Shown: positions 1-10,138, counted from the first letter of the stretch. The stretch is DNA of 33,772 bases from Chara braunii (GCA_003427395.1 BFEA01000667.1:69801-103572); one strand, 5' to 3'. The notes: a model not told the origin generated them from the sequence alone. A program made the numbers and translations.

Positions 1-600
1 CCCGCTCTCCCTTTTCTACTCCCGCCTCAACTCCTCCGCGCACCTGTTTCCTCTGTTACTCCACCTTCTACTAATTCTCTACCTAAACTAACTATGGATT
101 TGGGGTCGCCCACCCAGAAAACCCCTCCTTACCTTCTTCTCTCGTCGAAATTGGTGGAGAGTCAACCGATCACTCCCTTTTTACTCACAACTCCCGTTTG
201 TTGCCATACTTCGAATGTACTTGGCGCAGGCCCATGCCCAGATTCAGTCCCAGTTTTCTGCAATGTGTCTCCTCTTTCTTCTTTCCTCCGAGCACCCTCA
301 TTCTTTCTTCGTGCCCACGCTCTCTCGTGCTCACTCAGACTTCCGCCTTCTCATTCATCCTCCCTTCCGCCTAGCCTGCTTTGTTCGTCGGCCACCTTTC
401 TCACGTCCCTGCCTCGAAGCCGTGGTTGCGTTCACCCCCCCCCTCATCGTCTCAACTCTCTCTCTCCCCCTTGTGCGGGCACACGCGCCTCTCCCCAACG
501 CCACTACGGCGGAGCTCCCTTGTCGACATCGCTCCCTCGCCGTCGGCTATCACGTCCCCCGGGCTCTACAACTCGTCACCGCTCAGGCTGCTTCCCCGAC
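1..600 (+). repeat. Pyrimidine-rich repeat copy, related to 7000-8130 minus strand
   Basis: This stretch is strongly C/T-rich. Open frames across it (for example 94-627) are composition artefacts with no domain. Around 150-245 it matches the minus strand of 7480-7750: a segment reading tcgtcgaaattggt and a segment tcgaatgtacttggcgcag recur there as gacgaaatcggt and tcgaatgtacccggcgcag. The same spaced motifs make this a second, inverted copy of the repeat that follows the truncated gypsy element 1. Class unknown. Confidence 0.5.
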
Positions 601-879
601 ACTTCTGCATGGCTTACGCAGGGCTGAGTGAGCAGCTCGGCGCTGCCCCTTCTTTTATACTTTCCACCATCCTCCCATCGGACCCCGGGCGCCCTTAGTC
701 CCTCATGGCACTTGCAGGCCGTACTACATGAACGCAGGGACTGGGCCCCGCCGGCCCCTCGGTCAGCAGGCATAGGATTCAGGCCCACCTCTCATAGATC
801 GGAAAAAGGGCAACAACAAGAAAAATAGAACGATAAATATAAAAATAAAAATAGAAATAGAAAAAAAAAAAAAAAAAGC

Positions 880-1095
880 ATAAGAAATACCAGCCTTTTC
901 ACGTCGGGCCTGTGGGCCCTCCGTCGCTCCCATCAGCAAAAGCCTGATGGGGATAGCCCGACGGCCCTCAACCCCTCGGCTTTCTCCCCGCCACTTCGCT
1001 GCTCCGCTGCTCCCGCGCCGCGGCTTGCTGGCCTCGAACCCCGCACCTCCGTCGCAGTAACCCCGCACCGTAACCTATAGGGCTAAGCCCCAGCC
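880..1095 (-). repeat. SINE-like unit with tRNA-type pol III boxes and a compound hairpin
   Basis: On the minus strand an exact B-box type sequence GGTTCGAGGCC lies at 1040-1030. A near A-box TAGCCCTATAGG lies at 1085-1074, a tRNA-like spacing. Downstream on the same strand is a stem-loop at about 929-950 (CCCATCAG / CTGATGGG, 7-nt loop), enclosed by a second stem CCGTCG / CGACGG. An A-rich run on the plus strand (T-rich on the minus strand) at about 860-878 closes the unit. This is the layout of a tRNA-derived SINE, but I see no target duplication and the 3' tail is T-rich in this orientation. It could also be unrelated GC-rich sequence next to a plus-strand A-tailed insertion. Confidence 0.35.
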
Positions 1096-1520
1096 TGGGA
1101 TCAGCGGGCGGTGAATCCCACATGAAGTGGTATTGAGGTAACACAGTCCGGTACTTAGGGCTGAGGGCGACGTCGTAGGCCTTGCCCCGCCTGTGGCCAG
1201 GCACGGGGCTACCAGGCAATCATGCTGGCCTCCCCGATCGTGCCATGGCCGCCCTATGTACCACCCTACCTATCAGCCCCGCCGCCGGTTAAGCGTAACA
1301 ACCGAGGGTCAACCCATTAACCCCCGGCTTGGTCAAGAGTGCGGTGTCAAGCCGGACGCCTGCGCCCGTAATACAATCAAAAGGGGCAAATTCACACGCG
1401 TGCCTTGAAACTGCGTGCCCACTCATCCTACCTACTTAGACAACCTTGGTCCATACACAGGTAGCCGTTTTGAACACAGGCCCGGACCGCCGGCCCCGCT
1501 GTCACTTGAAAAAACCCAGG

Positions 1521-1546
1521 GCGAATACCCTTGCAAGGGTATTCGC
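1521..1546. repeat. Perfect 26-bp palindrome
   Basis: The 26 bases equal their own reverse complement; the inner 20 are AATACCCTTGCAAGGGTATT. A near-identical palindrome with the same inner 20 bases except one lies at 6064-6089. Flanking similarity extends some 25 bp on one side when the two are put in the same orientation. Role unknown; possibilities are the terminus or excision scar of an inverted-repeat transposon, or a protein-binding site inside a repeat. Confidence 0.75.
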
Positions 1547-1647
1547 GCCGACACAGTCCATCATCAAGGTGCGGTTGTTCGAAAGCCTTGATGCTGCACA
1601 GCTCAAGCCTCAACGTCCAACATTCAGGATGCAGAGATGGTGTGTCC

Positions 1648-1669
1648 TGTGTGTGTGTGTGTGTGTGTG
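1648..1669. repeat. (GT)n microsatellite
   Basis: About 22 bases of alternating G and T, followed by a short gtgagtgagt extension. Confidence 0.9.
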
Positions 1670-1924
1670 GGTGAGTGAGTCTGAGTATGTATGAGTGTTG
1701 TTATGTTCGCTATACAGAACTCACAAAATGACTCAGCCAGACTGACTGTTTCGTTTGGACTTCCACGGACTCATCAGGAGGTTGAACCCTGACAATCAGC
1801 CCATGTACTTATGGCCAAATTGACAAGTTCAGGGCACATTGAGATTCATGCACGTGCTGCAGGGCCTTATGCCGAGGTGTAAACCCTTGCACCAGAACCA
1901 ACGTCCGAATTCTCCTCTACTGCC

Positions 1925-2878
1925 AGCCTCTCAAGATGCCTACCATAGCCATCTCATGCACCTTCGTCCTACTTGGTGGAGCAGGTGGCTTTGGCGGACT
2001 ATCGGAGTGTAGCTCCAGTGTTCAAAGGACATCGCAAAGCTAATGTGCCCCTCCTACTATGGCCGCCAGGCCTAGCACTACCCCCAAAGTCTTCCTTGTA
2101 GGTGCCAAGCCCAACTGGGGCTTTCCAGGTGCAGCGCCAACCAAGAAGGTGAAGATGCAGACCACCATAGCCCCCGTCACTCTCCCCCTTGCTCACCGTT
2201 TTCGTCCTCCTACTACTACTCCCCCAGAGTATCCTTCTTGGTCCTCTCCACTTTAGCCAAGGTGGAGGGCCAAGCCTGCCTTCTTTCTTCCCAGTGCTGC
2301 TACCCTGAGCGCTTGCTCCACTAGCATGTATCCCAAACTTCCACAATGCAAATGAGGTGGAGGTTCTTGCCTCCATCGAAGATGTACCGCAGTATTGCCC
2401 CTTCGAGCAGTTGTTTCAAGGCCGCAAGCGCTCAAGTCTAGCCGGCACCACTGTGTCTTGCAGGGAAACACCATTGCGGCCTGATATCCCCTCTTGCCGG
2501 CCAGCTACTGGACCTGTAACCCTGGCCTCTAAGCCTACTGGACGTCTAAAATCCCTTTGGCCTTCAGAGGTAGTAGCTTTTTGTCTTCTTCCACCTACCT
2601 ACCCGCTATGTGAGTGTTTTGTAATTCCCTGCTGCACCCTCACAAAGAACAGCGACAAGTAAGTACCTTCCCCGCAGGCCTTCGTAGCACACAAGTACCC
2701 TGGCAGGTGGCACACACACCGAAGCAATCATGCAGTCAGGAAAACACACGGAAACTCAGCAATCACGCACACGCACGTACAGTAAGAAAGCAGAATACGG
2801 AAATCTCATCAAGTCACTCAGTCCAGTGGGAAAACTCAGAAAACAGCAGGTCGTTCAGTCTGTGATTTTGCAGGTCAT
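1925..2878 (-). mobile_element. LTR-family copy D (inverted relative to 17129-18160)
   Basis: The plus strand here aligns by eye with the minus strand of 17129-18060 over most of its length. Shared landmarks in the same order are a ccatagcc segment, ctggggctttcc, gcagcgcc, accaccatagcc, a gggaaacaccattgc segment, gtcttcttc, tgagtgttttg, a gtaagtacc segment, cacacacac, and a final tcagtctgtgattttgcaggtcat near 2850-2878. By the orientation of the related LTRs this copy points to the minus strand. The purine run reading AAAAGAGGGAAAA on the minus strand just beyond 2878 could be its polypurine tract. No internal region is recognised next to it. The edge at 1925 is approximate. Confidence 0.6.
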
Positions 2879-3500
2879 TGCAATTGTTATTTTCCCTCTT
2901 TTCTACTGCTTTGAAATTCAATGTCCAGCTCTTGTACTGTTTCCACCTGGTCAGGAACAGTGAAGTCTGGAGTTGAGGGTCCAACAGTGTGCTTCTCTCT
3001 GGGCTGACTGCTCTCAGAGTCTTAGTGTGCAATAGGCCCAAACTCTGTGGTATGTACTATGTGTTTGATCGGAAACATTTGTCTAACAGATAGATGTGTG
3101 ATGCCTTTATACACTGTCACAACCGATGCCATCACGCACTTCTACAACCGATGCCATCCACACACTGTCACAACCGATGCCATCACACACTGTCAAAACC
3201 AAGGCAGGCTGTGGAGGTTCAACTTGTGAATGAGTTGGGTAGAAGTGGTGTATCGGTGTTTTGCAATGCATGATTCGGAAGTCAGCAACCCAGATTAGGT
3301 GCCAGACTACTGAGTTTTTAGGCTCCAGGAGATGTCAAAGTCTACGAGAGAGATATTCTACCCCAGCATGCGCTTGTGCTTTTCAAATGGAGACATCAGA
3401 CCACATGTGCTCTCATGGTCTTTGATATTTTCTTGCAGGATGTGATGCCCACAATACCTGTGGTACAGTAGATTCATTTGCTGAAGTCTTTTTCTTTTTT
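2879..3500. other. Intron sequence with a short tandem repeat at 3113-3205
   Basis: No gene is supported. Four head-to-tail units of 25-26 bp start at 3113, 3138, 3164 and 3189, each with a core like tgtcacaaccgatgccatca; the last is degenerate. Confidence 0.7.
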
Positions 3501-3975
3501 GTTTTCGTCTTCACTTGGGTTCTAATACCTCCCATGATGCGAGAGGGAGGGAAGAACGCCATGAAAAACTGTCGCTTCCACGCTTTTTCATTCACATCAT
3601 CAGGATGTTTTTTTTCAGCGTGGTGGGCATTTCAAGTTCCCTGCAAACTGGCTCTATGGGGTCCAAAAATGCCAGCAGCACTCTCCAGCCTTCAACACTG
3701 TCATGAACAGCTGTTTCTGTTTTGTTTTCGTCTTCACTTGGGTTCTAAATTCTAATGCCTCCCATGATGCCAGAAGGAGGGCAGAAGGCCATGAAAACTG
3801 CCATTTCCACTCTTATTTTTCTTCTTTCCCTTGCCTCATTCACATCGTCAGGATGTTTTCTTTTAGTATGGTGGGCCTTGGTTGCCATTTCGAGTTTCCC
3901 TGCAAATTGGCTCTACGGGGTCCAAAAATGCGAGCAGCACTCTCCAGCCTTCAACACTGTCATGAACAGCTGTTT
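3501..3975 (+). repeat. Tandem duplication, two copies of about 223-252 bp
   Basis: Copy one (3501-3723) and copy two (3724-3975) both run from gttttcgtcttcacttgg through cccatgatgc, a gtggtgggc segment, a gggtccaaaaatgc segment and ctccagccttcaacactg to atgaacagctgttt. The second copy is longer by internal insertions. Open frames across it are not gene-like. Confidence 0.85.
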
Positions 3976-4020
3976 GCAATCTGTTGCATGTACCAGCCGC
4001 TTTTCTTGCACATGATGTCA

Positions 4021-4140
4021 AGCACTTCTGTAAATAGTTGCAAAGCTGTGACCATGAAAGAACTGGATGGTGAGCCATGTTTTTTTTTTGTGAATGGTTG
4101 GAATACTGTTACCATGAATGAATTGGATGGGGAACCATGT
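4021..4140 (+). repeat. 60-bp tandem duplication just upstream of exon 1
   Basis: Two diverged copies with an exact 60-bp period (4021-4080, 4081-4140), each ending gga-tgg-g/t-g-a/g-g/a-ccatgt after an accatgaa segment. It ends 51 bp before the splice acceptor. Confidence 0.75.
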
Positions 4141-4191
4141 ATTTGATGATTTCAGCACCACACTAATAATCAATTGTGTCTGCCTTTGTAG

Positions 4192-4255
4192 AAACAACGA
4201 GAGACGTTACATATCTCTCTATCGACAAAAACTGGAGAAAGTCCAGCATGGCCAG
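4192..4255 (+). CDS. VPS13: VPS13-like gene, internal exon 1 of 4 in window (64 nt)
   Basis: This short exon lies between a pyrimidine-rich acceptor ending ttgtag and a donor CCAG/gtatgt. It starts with the third base of a codon and ends in phase 0. It encodes about 21 residues containing R-R-Y-I-S-L-Y-R-Q-K-L-E. VPS13 proteins carry a similar R-Y-I-x-L-Y segment behind the N-terminal chorein region. VPS13 family members are rod-like lipid-transfer proteins at organelle contact sites. Alone the exon would be too short to name; the call rests on its phase match and sequence continuity with the three exons downstream. The preceding exon must end with two leftover bases, and I find no candidate for it in 1-4191, so it is probably outside the window. 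The host intron after this exon is 14,135 bp. Confidence 0.62.
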
Positions 4256-4484
4256 GTATGTCTAAAAGGTCTCCCTCACTGTCTTCCCTGTGATTTTGCT
4301 CTGCTGCTGCTTTAGTCAATATTCCTTCATCCACTGTACGACTTCCTAAGAATATTCCCAGAAATGCAGTCAGATTCAGTCCAAAAACTCCTAGTGTGAG
4401 TACACCCCTAAGGTGACACAGGGGGCACACCATATATGTGGTGCCGCCAACAAGGCAATACAATCAACGTTTCATTATTGTATC

Positions 4485-4545
4485 GATCAGGACTTGAACT
4501 CGTGATCTGTTTCTCAACAGTTATGTGTGTACCATTCAGACGCAG
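4485..4545 (-). repeat. tRNA-like SINE head, copy S4
   Basis: On the minus strand this reads GTCTGAATGGTACACACAT, then AACTGTTGA, then ACAGATCACGAGTTCAAG and a B-box GTTCAAGTCC at 4499-4490. It aligns with the head of the SINE at 20265-20424 (GGTACACCCATGAACTGTTGATATACAGACCC). The body that follows is different from the other copies, so it may be another subfamily or a chimera. Confidence 0.5.
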
Positions 4546-5801
4546 GGCAGACAATCAACTTTGCTGTAGCAGTTAGGAGTTTCATACGGTGCCATGAGCT
4601 ATGGTTATATGCACGACAACTCAGATTTAGGCAGTATCCACCATACATCTCCGAACTCAGATTTGAAAAAAAATCAGTGGATGGCCCTCAACAGACTGGT
4701 TGGCAGATCGCCGACCCATCGGGCCTACTGATAGGCTGCAAAACAGTCGGCGGGTATGCAACCCTGTTGCCGGGGATGCATAATAGCTGCTGCCCAAAGT
4801 GTGGCCGAACGACTGACACCATCACCACCAGCCCCCTTCACCTACACCTTCGACTACATCTCCTCTTCGTCACATGTGTTCTCTTCCTCCTACTCCTAGC
4901 ATTCCTCCCCCTTGTCATCGTCCTCATCATCAACACATTCATTGTCAGGTCATCCGTCACCAATTCCTCTTTGGTGGAGACATTCCCCACCTCCACTGCC
5001 GCTTCCCAGACAGCGACCTTGTTCACACATCAACATGATTATCGTGGCCCCAGCGGGAGTCAGGGATCTACTATGGGGCCATGCTTGCAAACATATGGAA
5101 TGATCTTATCGCTTCGAATGCAGCCACATACCGAGTCCGCTGTCCACAATGTCTTGATGATTTGTACAGTACTGCAGGCCTGCACGTGCACCAGACACAA
5201 GGTGTGTAGCATTTGCACGAGAAGCAGCCACTCTGAGTACAAGTGCAGCTGATCAGCTTCTGCCTCTTGCATCTGACACCCCCTCTTGCAATCTACCTCG
5301 CCCCGATTGCTTCCCCCACTGCAATTACCAATGGTCCACCCTCTGATTGTTTGACCGAACCTCAGACAGGAGATGATCTCTCTCCCTGGAACGTGTGCTA
5401 GATCAAATCGAGCATAGGAGCTTGACAGAGACTTTCAAGACCAGAAGCAACCTCCCCCTGCTGTGAATCGGTGGAATCAAATTATCTCATAGTGCTACAG
5501 TGAGGCCGCTGTGCGTACTGTCCCATCAAGTGTGTCTCCTCACTTACAATTGCAAAGTTGCAAACCCTATACTTTCTAATTTTGCAGACGTTGTCCACTG
5601 AATAGAAGAGGGGCACTGTGCCGTCTGCCCAGAGGATGACAGGAATGCTGCTGCCATGAACATAGAAGTACTGGAAATACTGTCTGCAACTTTTATAGGA
5701 AGACGATGACAGCTCCATCTTGCTTCCGCAGAATATATGCCTGACTTGGATCCGAATATTCAGGCGTACATCCCGCATTGCCCAGGGCATTTTAGTGCTG
5801 T
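4546..5801. other. Intron 1 sequence without a supported gene
   Basis: A 241-codon plus-strand frame (4527-5252) and a 102-codon minus-strand frame (5790-5482) exist. The first is low-complexity and lacks a domain. The second contains I-P-V-I-L-W-A-D-G-T, faintly like the start of a DDE-type transposase core, but it is too short to call. A plus-strand C-P-Q-C ... G-L-H-V-H zinc-finger-like stretch near 5137-5190 is in another frame. The region may be a decayed DNA transposon. Confidence 0.3.
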
Positions 5802-6056
5802 TGTGATGACCTGACCAAACACGGACTGAGACACACAGCTGATTTCTGAGTTTTGCTCATGGACTGAATGCCTTCCTGAGTTTCCCGCTTGCTACCGAGT
5901 TCTCCAAGTCTGTCTGTGTGCACGCTTGCTGCTCTGCATGTCTGTCTGAGTGCTTGTTGGCGTGAGTGTGTGTGTGACCCCCAAGGGCACTTGTTCGTTC
6001 ATTGGGCCCACAGGGCCAGTGCTTGCCTGTGGCCGTGACATCGAGGATTGCAGCGG
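5802..6056 (+). mobile_element. LTR-family copy E, truncated
   Basis: Starts TGTGATGACC and matches 17129-17367 closely over about 250 bp, with the same order of segments (gaccaaaca, catggactgaatgcctt, gagtttcccg, ggcacttgttcgttc, ctgtggccgtgaca, gattgcagcgg). The match stops abruptly at gcagcgg; a palindrome follows 8 bp later. The rest of the LTR is missing. Confidence 0.75.
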
Positions 6057-6063
6057 TGTCGTA

Positions 6064-6089
6064 CCAAATACCCTTACAAGGGTATTTGG
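6064..6089. repeat. 26-bp near-perfect palindrome, second copy
   Basis: Two 12-bp arms (CCAAATACCCTT / AAGGGTATTTGG) around a central AC. Its inner 20 bases match the palindrome at 1521-1546 at 19 positions. Confidence 0.75.
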
Positions 6090-6999
6090 CGTGTGTTTTA
6101 TAAGTCGCGCGTAACACGGCCTCATCAGTGCTTAACGGCGCGAGCAAGACGAGAGGACGAGTCCACGCCTGCATGAGAGCGGTGTGCGCGGTGTGGTGGC
6201 GGCAAAGCGTGGACGTCCGAAGACAGAGGGGGCGTGACGTCACAGTCTGGTGGCAAGGCCTCCTTTGTCTATCGCCGCGGTCTCTCGATTTATTTTTTTT
6301 AAATATTTATTTTAGTTGATTGATTAAAATTTTTTGTCTTTAATCGGTGTCGGTTCCGAGACCTGTGGCGGAGCTGACGGGTTTTTGTTTGGTTCGTGCA
6401 CCAGTGGACCGTCGAAGTACAGGGCGAAGTTCGAAGTCCCGCTGCAGTCGGGCGATCGGGACAACCAGGAGCTTTACGGCGCAAGTGAAATACCTCTACT
6501 TCTTTTTTTTTTTTTTTTTTTTTTTTTGGTATTTAACATCGCAAGGGGGAGCCGGGGTCTTGCCCGAGTCACCCGGTCCACGGTGCAGACCTTTGTGGCT
6601 TGTCCGATCCAAGCGGGACGGCACAATTGCGAGTGCACCGTCCGCCACTCACAATCTGTTGAGAGAGGTTCGAGTGTGAGTATGCCTGTCGGGGGCTCGC
6701 AAGATGGTGAACTATGCCGGGGCGGGGCGAGGGGGCGCCAGCAAAGGGCTGCCGCAGTGCTGGCTGTGCAGCCCAAGCTGCCTCAGCAGCAGGCCACGAC
6801 AGCCTGCAAAAGTCTCATTTGAATATTTGTTACTACCACCAAGATCTACATGGGACCCGCATCACCTAGACTCCGGCACAGGGTTGCAGCAAGACCCGCG
6901 GGGTCCTATTCGCAGCAGCGTAGGGGCTACTACAGCGGTTGGGCATATGTTGAACGCTGCAAAGATGTTCGTCGGGGCCGGCTGAGTTCGCAGAGGAGT
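6090..6999. other. Unrecognised intron sequence with a T25 run
   Basis: GC-rich sequence with an AT-rich patch at about 6290-6345 and 25 consecutive T at 6503-6527. I recognise no gene or element. Confidence 0.5.
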
Positions 7000-8125
7000 T
7001 GACATTTACTCCTTAGCAAATCTCGCCTGTCATGACCGCCGTGGGGCTGTTGCTACTGGTTGGAGGAGCGGTGTATGGCTTGGGGCGCAGTTTGCCTCCA
7101 CGGAGAGCGAGGGAGTATGAAGGCGGCGACGGGAGGTCCACGGAGAGGACTGAACCTGGACGGGTTTCTGCGCCGGGTGCATGCGAAAAAGGGAGAGGCG
7201 CAGGGCAGGATCAGTGAGGCAGCGGAAGACGGGAGTTGGAGAAGAACAGCCGCGGGGCAATGAACGCAAGGCCAACTCCTATCGGAGTGTTTGGGCTAGC
7301 GCAGGGCTGAAGCAAAAGCAAGGTTGCGGGACGGAGCGGAGTGCAGAAAGAGACCGGGCAGTGCAGAGGGAGAAGCTGGCCAGGCAGCGCAGCGCTGGTC
7401 GGGGACGACAGGGACAACGAGAAGGGGGACTGAAGGGAGAGAACGGGAAGAAAACTAAGGCGAAGGCGGAGGGAAAAAGGAAGTGAACCTGGAGCGAATT
7501 TGCGCTGCGTCCACTCGAAGAATGGAATGGCGGAGCGGTAGAGGAAGGAGTGTGTCAAGGCAGAGACAAAAAGAGATAGGCAGCGGACCACTAGCAGAGG
7601 AAAGGGGAGTAAAAAGAAGGTGAGTGAACCCAGCCGGGATTCTGCGCCGGGTACATTCGAGAGAACTATGGCGGAGAGTGGAGGAGTAGGAGAGAAAATT
7701 TGTGAATCTCGGCCATACCGTGACCGATTTCGTCGGACTAGAGGTCGAAAACGGGGTTTGGGGCTATGGCAAAACCGAATCTGGCGTTAGTCTTAGTGGG
7801 GAGTTAGTGGAATAGGAAGTTAGTGAAAAATATTGTGCGCGGAGGTATGGCAGAGGGGGAAGGAGATGGGAGCAGAATTGTAATAAATTCAGTCATTTCT
7901 TGACCGTTTTCGACGATCTAAGATGCTAAATTGGGTTTTTGGGGCGCCGCGAATCGAGTGGCGCGGTCGGATTTGGCAATAAGGGAGTGTTTGTAGCGCT
8001 ATGAGCAGACAGAGCTGCGCGGAGGTATTGAGAAGCCGATATGGCAGCGAGCAAAAATTTCGCATATCGCGGTCATTTTTCGATCGATATCGTTGATCTA
8101 AAAACTTGCACAAAAGGTCTGAGGC
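7000..8125 (-). repeat. Purine-rich degenerate repeats beyond the break of gypsy element 1
   Basis: On the plus strand the motif tgaacc-(10-11 nt)-t/tgcgc-(c/t)-g-(g/c)-g-t recurs at about 7151, 7486 and 7625. A second motif (gaccg/gcggtc followed by ttcg(t/a)cg and atcta) recurs at about 7716, 7896 and 8060, a spacing near 170 bp. The frames here are composition artefacts. The inverted counterpart is at 1-250. It may be an old LTR or leader of a different element; not identified. Confidence 0.45.
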
Positions 8126-8249
8126 ATTGTGAATCCGATGGCGGTGTCGAGTCTGACGATGGGGTAGCGGATTCAGTACTGCGGTATATTGTGAATCTGA
8201 TGGCGGTGTCGAATCTGACGACGGGGTAGCGGATTCAGTACTGCGGTAT
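8126..8249. repeat. 62-bp tandem duplication at the pol break point
   Basis: Two copies, 8126-8187 and 8188-8249, differ at only a few bases (both begin attgtgaatc and end gcggtat). The second copy ends exactly where the RNase H reading frame of element 1 stops matching its family. Confidence 0.92.
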
Positions 8250-10138
8250 ATAACTGGCTTCAACTCAAAATCGTAGAGATCGAGTTCAGCGGCCCACCTA
8301 GTCAACTTAGGTGTCATCCGGGCCTGCGTTTTGAGCCAGCAAAGTGTTTCATGGTCGGAGTATACTTTGAAATGCCTTCCGAGAAGATAGTGTCGCCAAT
8401 GATTCAAAGCTTCTCGAAGAGCGTATAGCTCTCTTTCATAGGTGGAAGCGGCGACCTTCTCATTAGGTAAACGACAAGACATAAACTCCACAGGTCTGTA
8501 CCCATGCCCATCATCTTGCTGGAGTACAACACCTATACCATATTGACTAGCGTCAGTAGTGACAACAAAGGGTAATGAAGGATCAGCAACTTTCAAAACC
8601 GGATAATTAATCAAGCATTGCTTCGGATGCTTAAATGACGACGTGCAACTTGAATCCCACTTCCAGATTGTTTCTTTCTTGAGCAATCTGCGAAGAGGCG
8701 CAGCTATTATCGTGAAGTGTTTAACGAACTTCCGATAATAGTTGGCTAACCCAAGAAACGACCGCAACTCAGTCAAAGTGCGGGGGTTCGGCCAATCTCT
8801 GATTGCAGCAATCTTTGCATCCTCTGGTTTGACTCCATCTCCATCAGTTACATGACCCAAGTACAAGACCTGACGCTTGGCCCATTCACACTTCTTTGGG
8901 TTCAACTTGAGATTTGCTTCACGCAATTTATTTAGCACAAGTCGAAGGTGCTCAGCGTGTTCTTTCTCATCTTTGCTGAAAATCAAAATATCATTCAAAT
9001 ATATAACGACAAATTTATCAAGCCACTCACGAAAGAGTTCATTCATCGTTCCTTGGAAGGTTGCAGGGGCATTCGTTAGACCAAAGGGCATAAGTATGAA
9101 CTCATAGTGCCCATACCTTGTCCTAAAGGCAGTCTTATATTGGTCTTCCGGTTCTACCTCAATTTGATGGTATCCGGATTTCAGATCAATCTTTGTAAAC
9201 AACTTGCATCCCTGCACACGATCCAGCAAATCATCTATTCGCGGCAACGGCTCAACAATTTTCACTGTTATATCATTCAATCTCCTATAATCTATGCACA
9301 TGCGAACGCCGCCATCTTTCTTAGGTATGAAAAGCACAGGCGCACCATAGGGCAAGGAACTTGGACTTATCCACCCCTTTTCCAGCAATTCATCAAGCTG
9401 GGTTTGCAGTTCATCCAATTCTTGAGGTGACATACGATAGATATCCCCCTTAGGAGGTGAACTCCCTGGAATTATGTCAATGCGATGCTTAATAGGTCTT
9501 TCCACTACACCGCTTGGGGCTTCTGCCACATCTGCGAACTCTTTCAGGATTCTTTCAATTTCTTGGGACTTGACTTCTTCTTTACTTTCACCCTCTTTCA
9601 CTGGGCGCACATATGCAACAAAGACTTGATCATACAAGTTATGCTTCTTTACGTGGCGAGCGAACGCCGGGGCACTCATACAACAATGAGCTAGGCTGCT
9701 TTCCTTACCTGACTCATGATACAGACGAATCTTCTTTTTGCCTCCTTGTGGGCTAGGGAGCCAACACTCATGGGCTCGCAACTTTAAGTCTGCATCGGCG
9801 GCCTCACCCCAATCAGTGCCTAACAATACATCAAAGGGCAAGCTATCTTCCACCAAGAAGGTCAGAGAGTGGAGAACACGTTCCACCTTCCCCTCTGCCT
9901 CGAGCCGAAAGTATGCCCGTACCCCCTCGACGTATCGATCCATCACGATCTCACTGCTATTAGCCAATTTACTTACTATGGGCTCATTCAAATTCTTAAC
10001 CTTTAGCCCAAGACGGAGTTTTTGCAAACCCTTCTTACTAATATAGCTGCGTGTAGACCCACTGTCTATCATTCCACCTACTCTTACTTTATTTATTTCA
10101 AGATCTGCAAGGATTAACTGCCCTTTCTTTTTCTTCAT
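8250..10138 (-). pseudogene. pol: Ty3/gypsy pol: protease, RT, truncated RNase H
   Basis: The retroelement polyprotein is open for about 630 family-like codons. Residues 24-34 (I-D-S-G-S-T-R-S-Y-I-S) are the aspartic protease site. The RT spans about 210-490, with F-T-K-I-D-L-K-S-G-Y-H-Q-I at 314-326 holding the first catalytic Asp (318). Residues 380-383 read Y-L-N-D instead of Y-L-D-D, so a catalytic Asp is replaced by Asn (codon at 8995-8993). RNase H follows: T-D-A-S at 528-531, an E-R-E-L site near 568-571 and S-D-H-E at 594-597. The family match ends at about residue 630 (position 8249). The frame then reads into the 62-bp repeat and on to 7889, giving a meaningless tail. The last RNase H acidic residue, integrase and any chromodomain are absent. 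The Met at 10138 is a convenient start; in life it would be part of a gag-pol product. Confidence 0.9.

Noticed and set aside
94-698. Overlapping open frames of 105-177 codons
   Set aside because: They arise from C/T-rich sequence with few stops; all three frames are open at once.
3113-3205. CRISPR-like array
   Set aside because: The units are contiguous tandem repeats without unique spacers, in a eukaryotic intron.
4527-5252. 241-codon plus-strand open frame
   Set aside because: Low-complexity hydrophobic and Thr/Ser-rich translation, no domain, no splice or start context; it overlaps the tRNA-like S4 head.
7181-7591. Arg/Glu-rich frames around 7.2-7.6 kb
   Set aside because: Purine-rich composition gives open frames on both strands; no domain and the sequence is a degenerate repeat.
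8877-10046. Plus-strand frames opposite pol
   Set aside because: They are antisense shadows of the protease-RT-RNase H frame.
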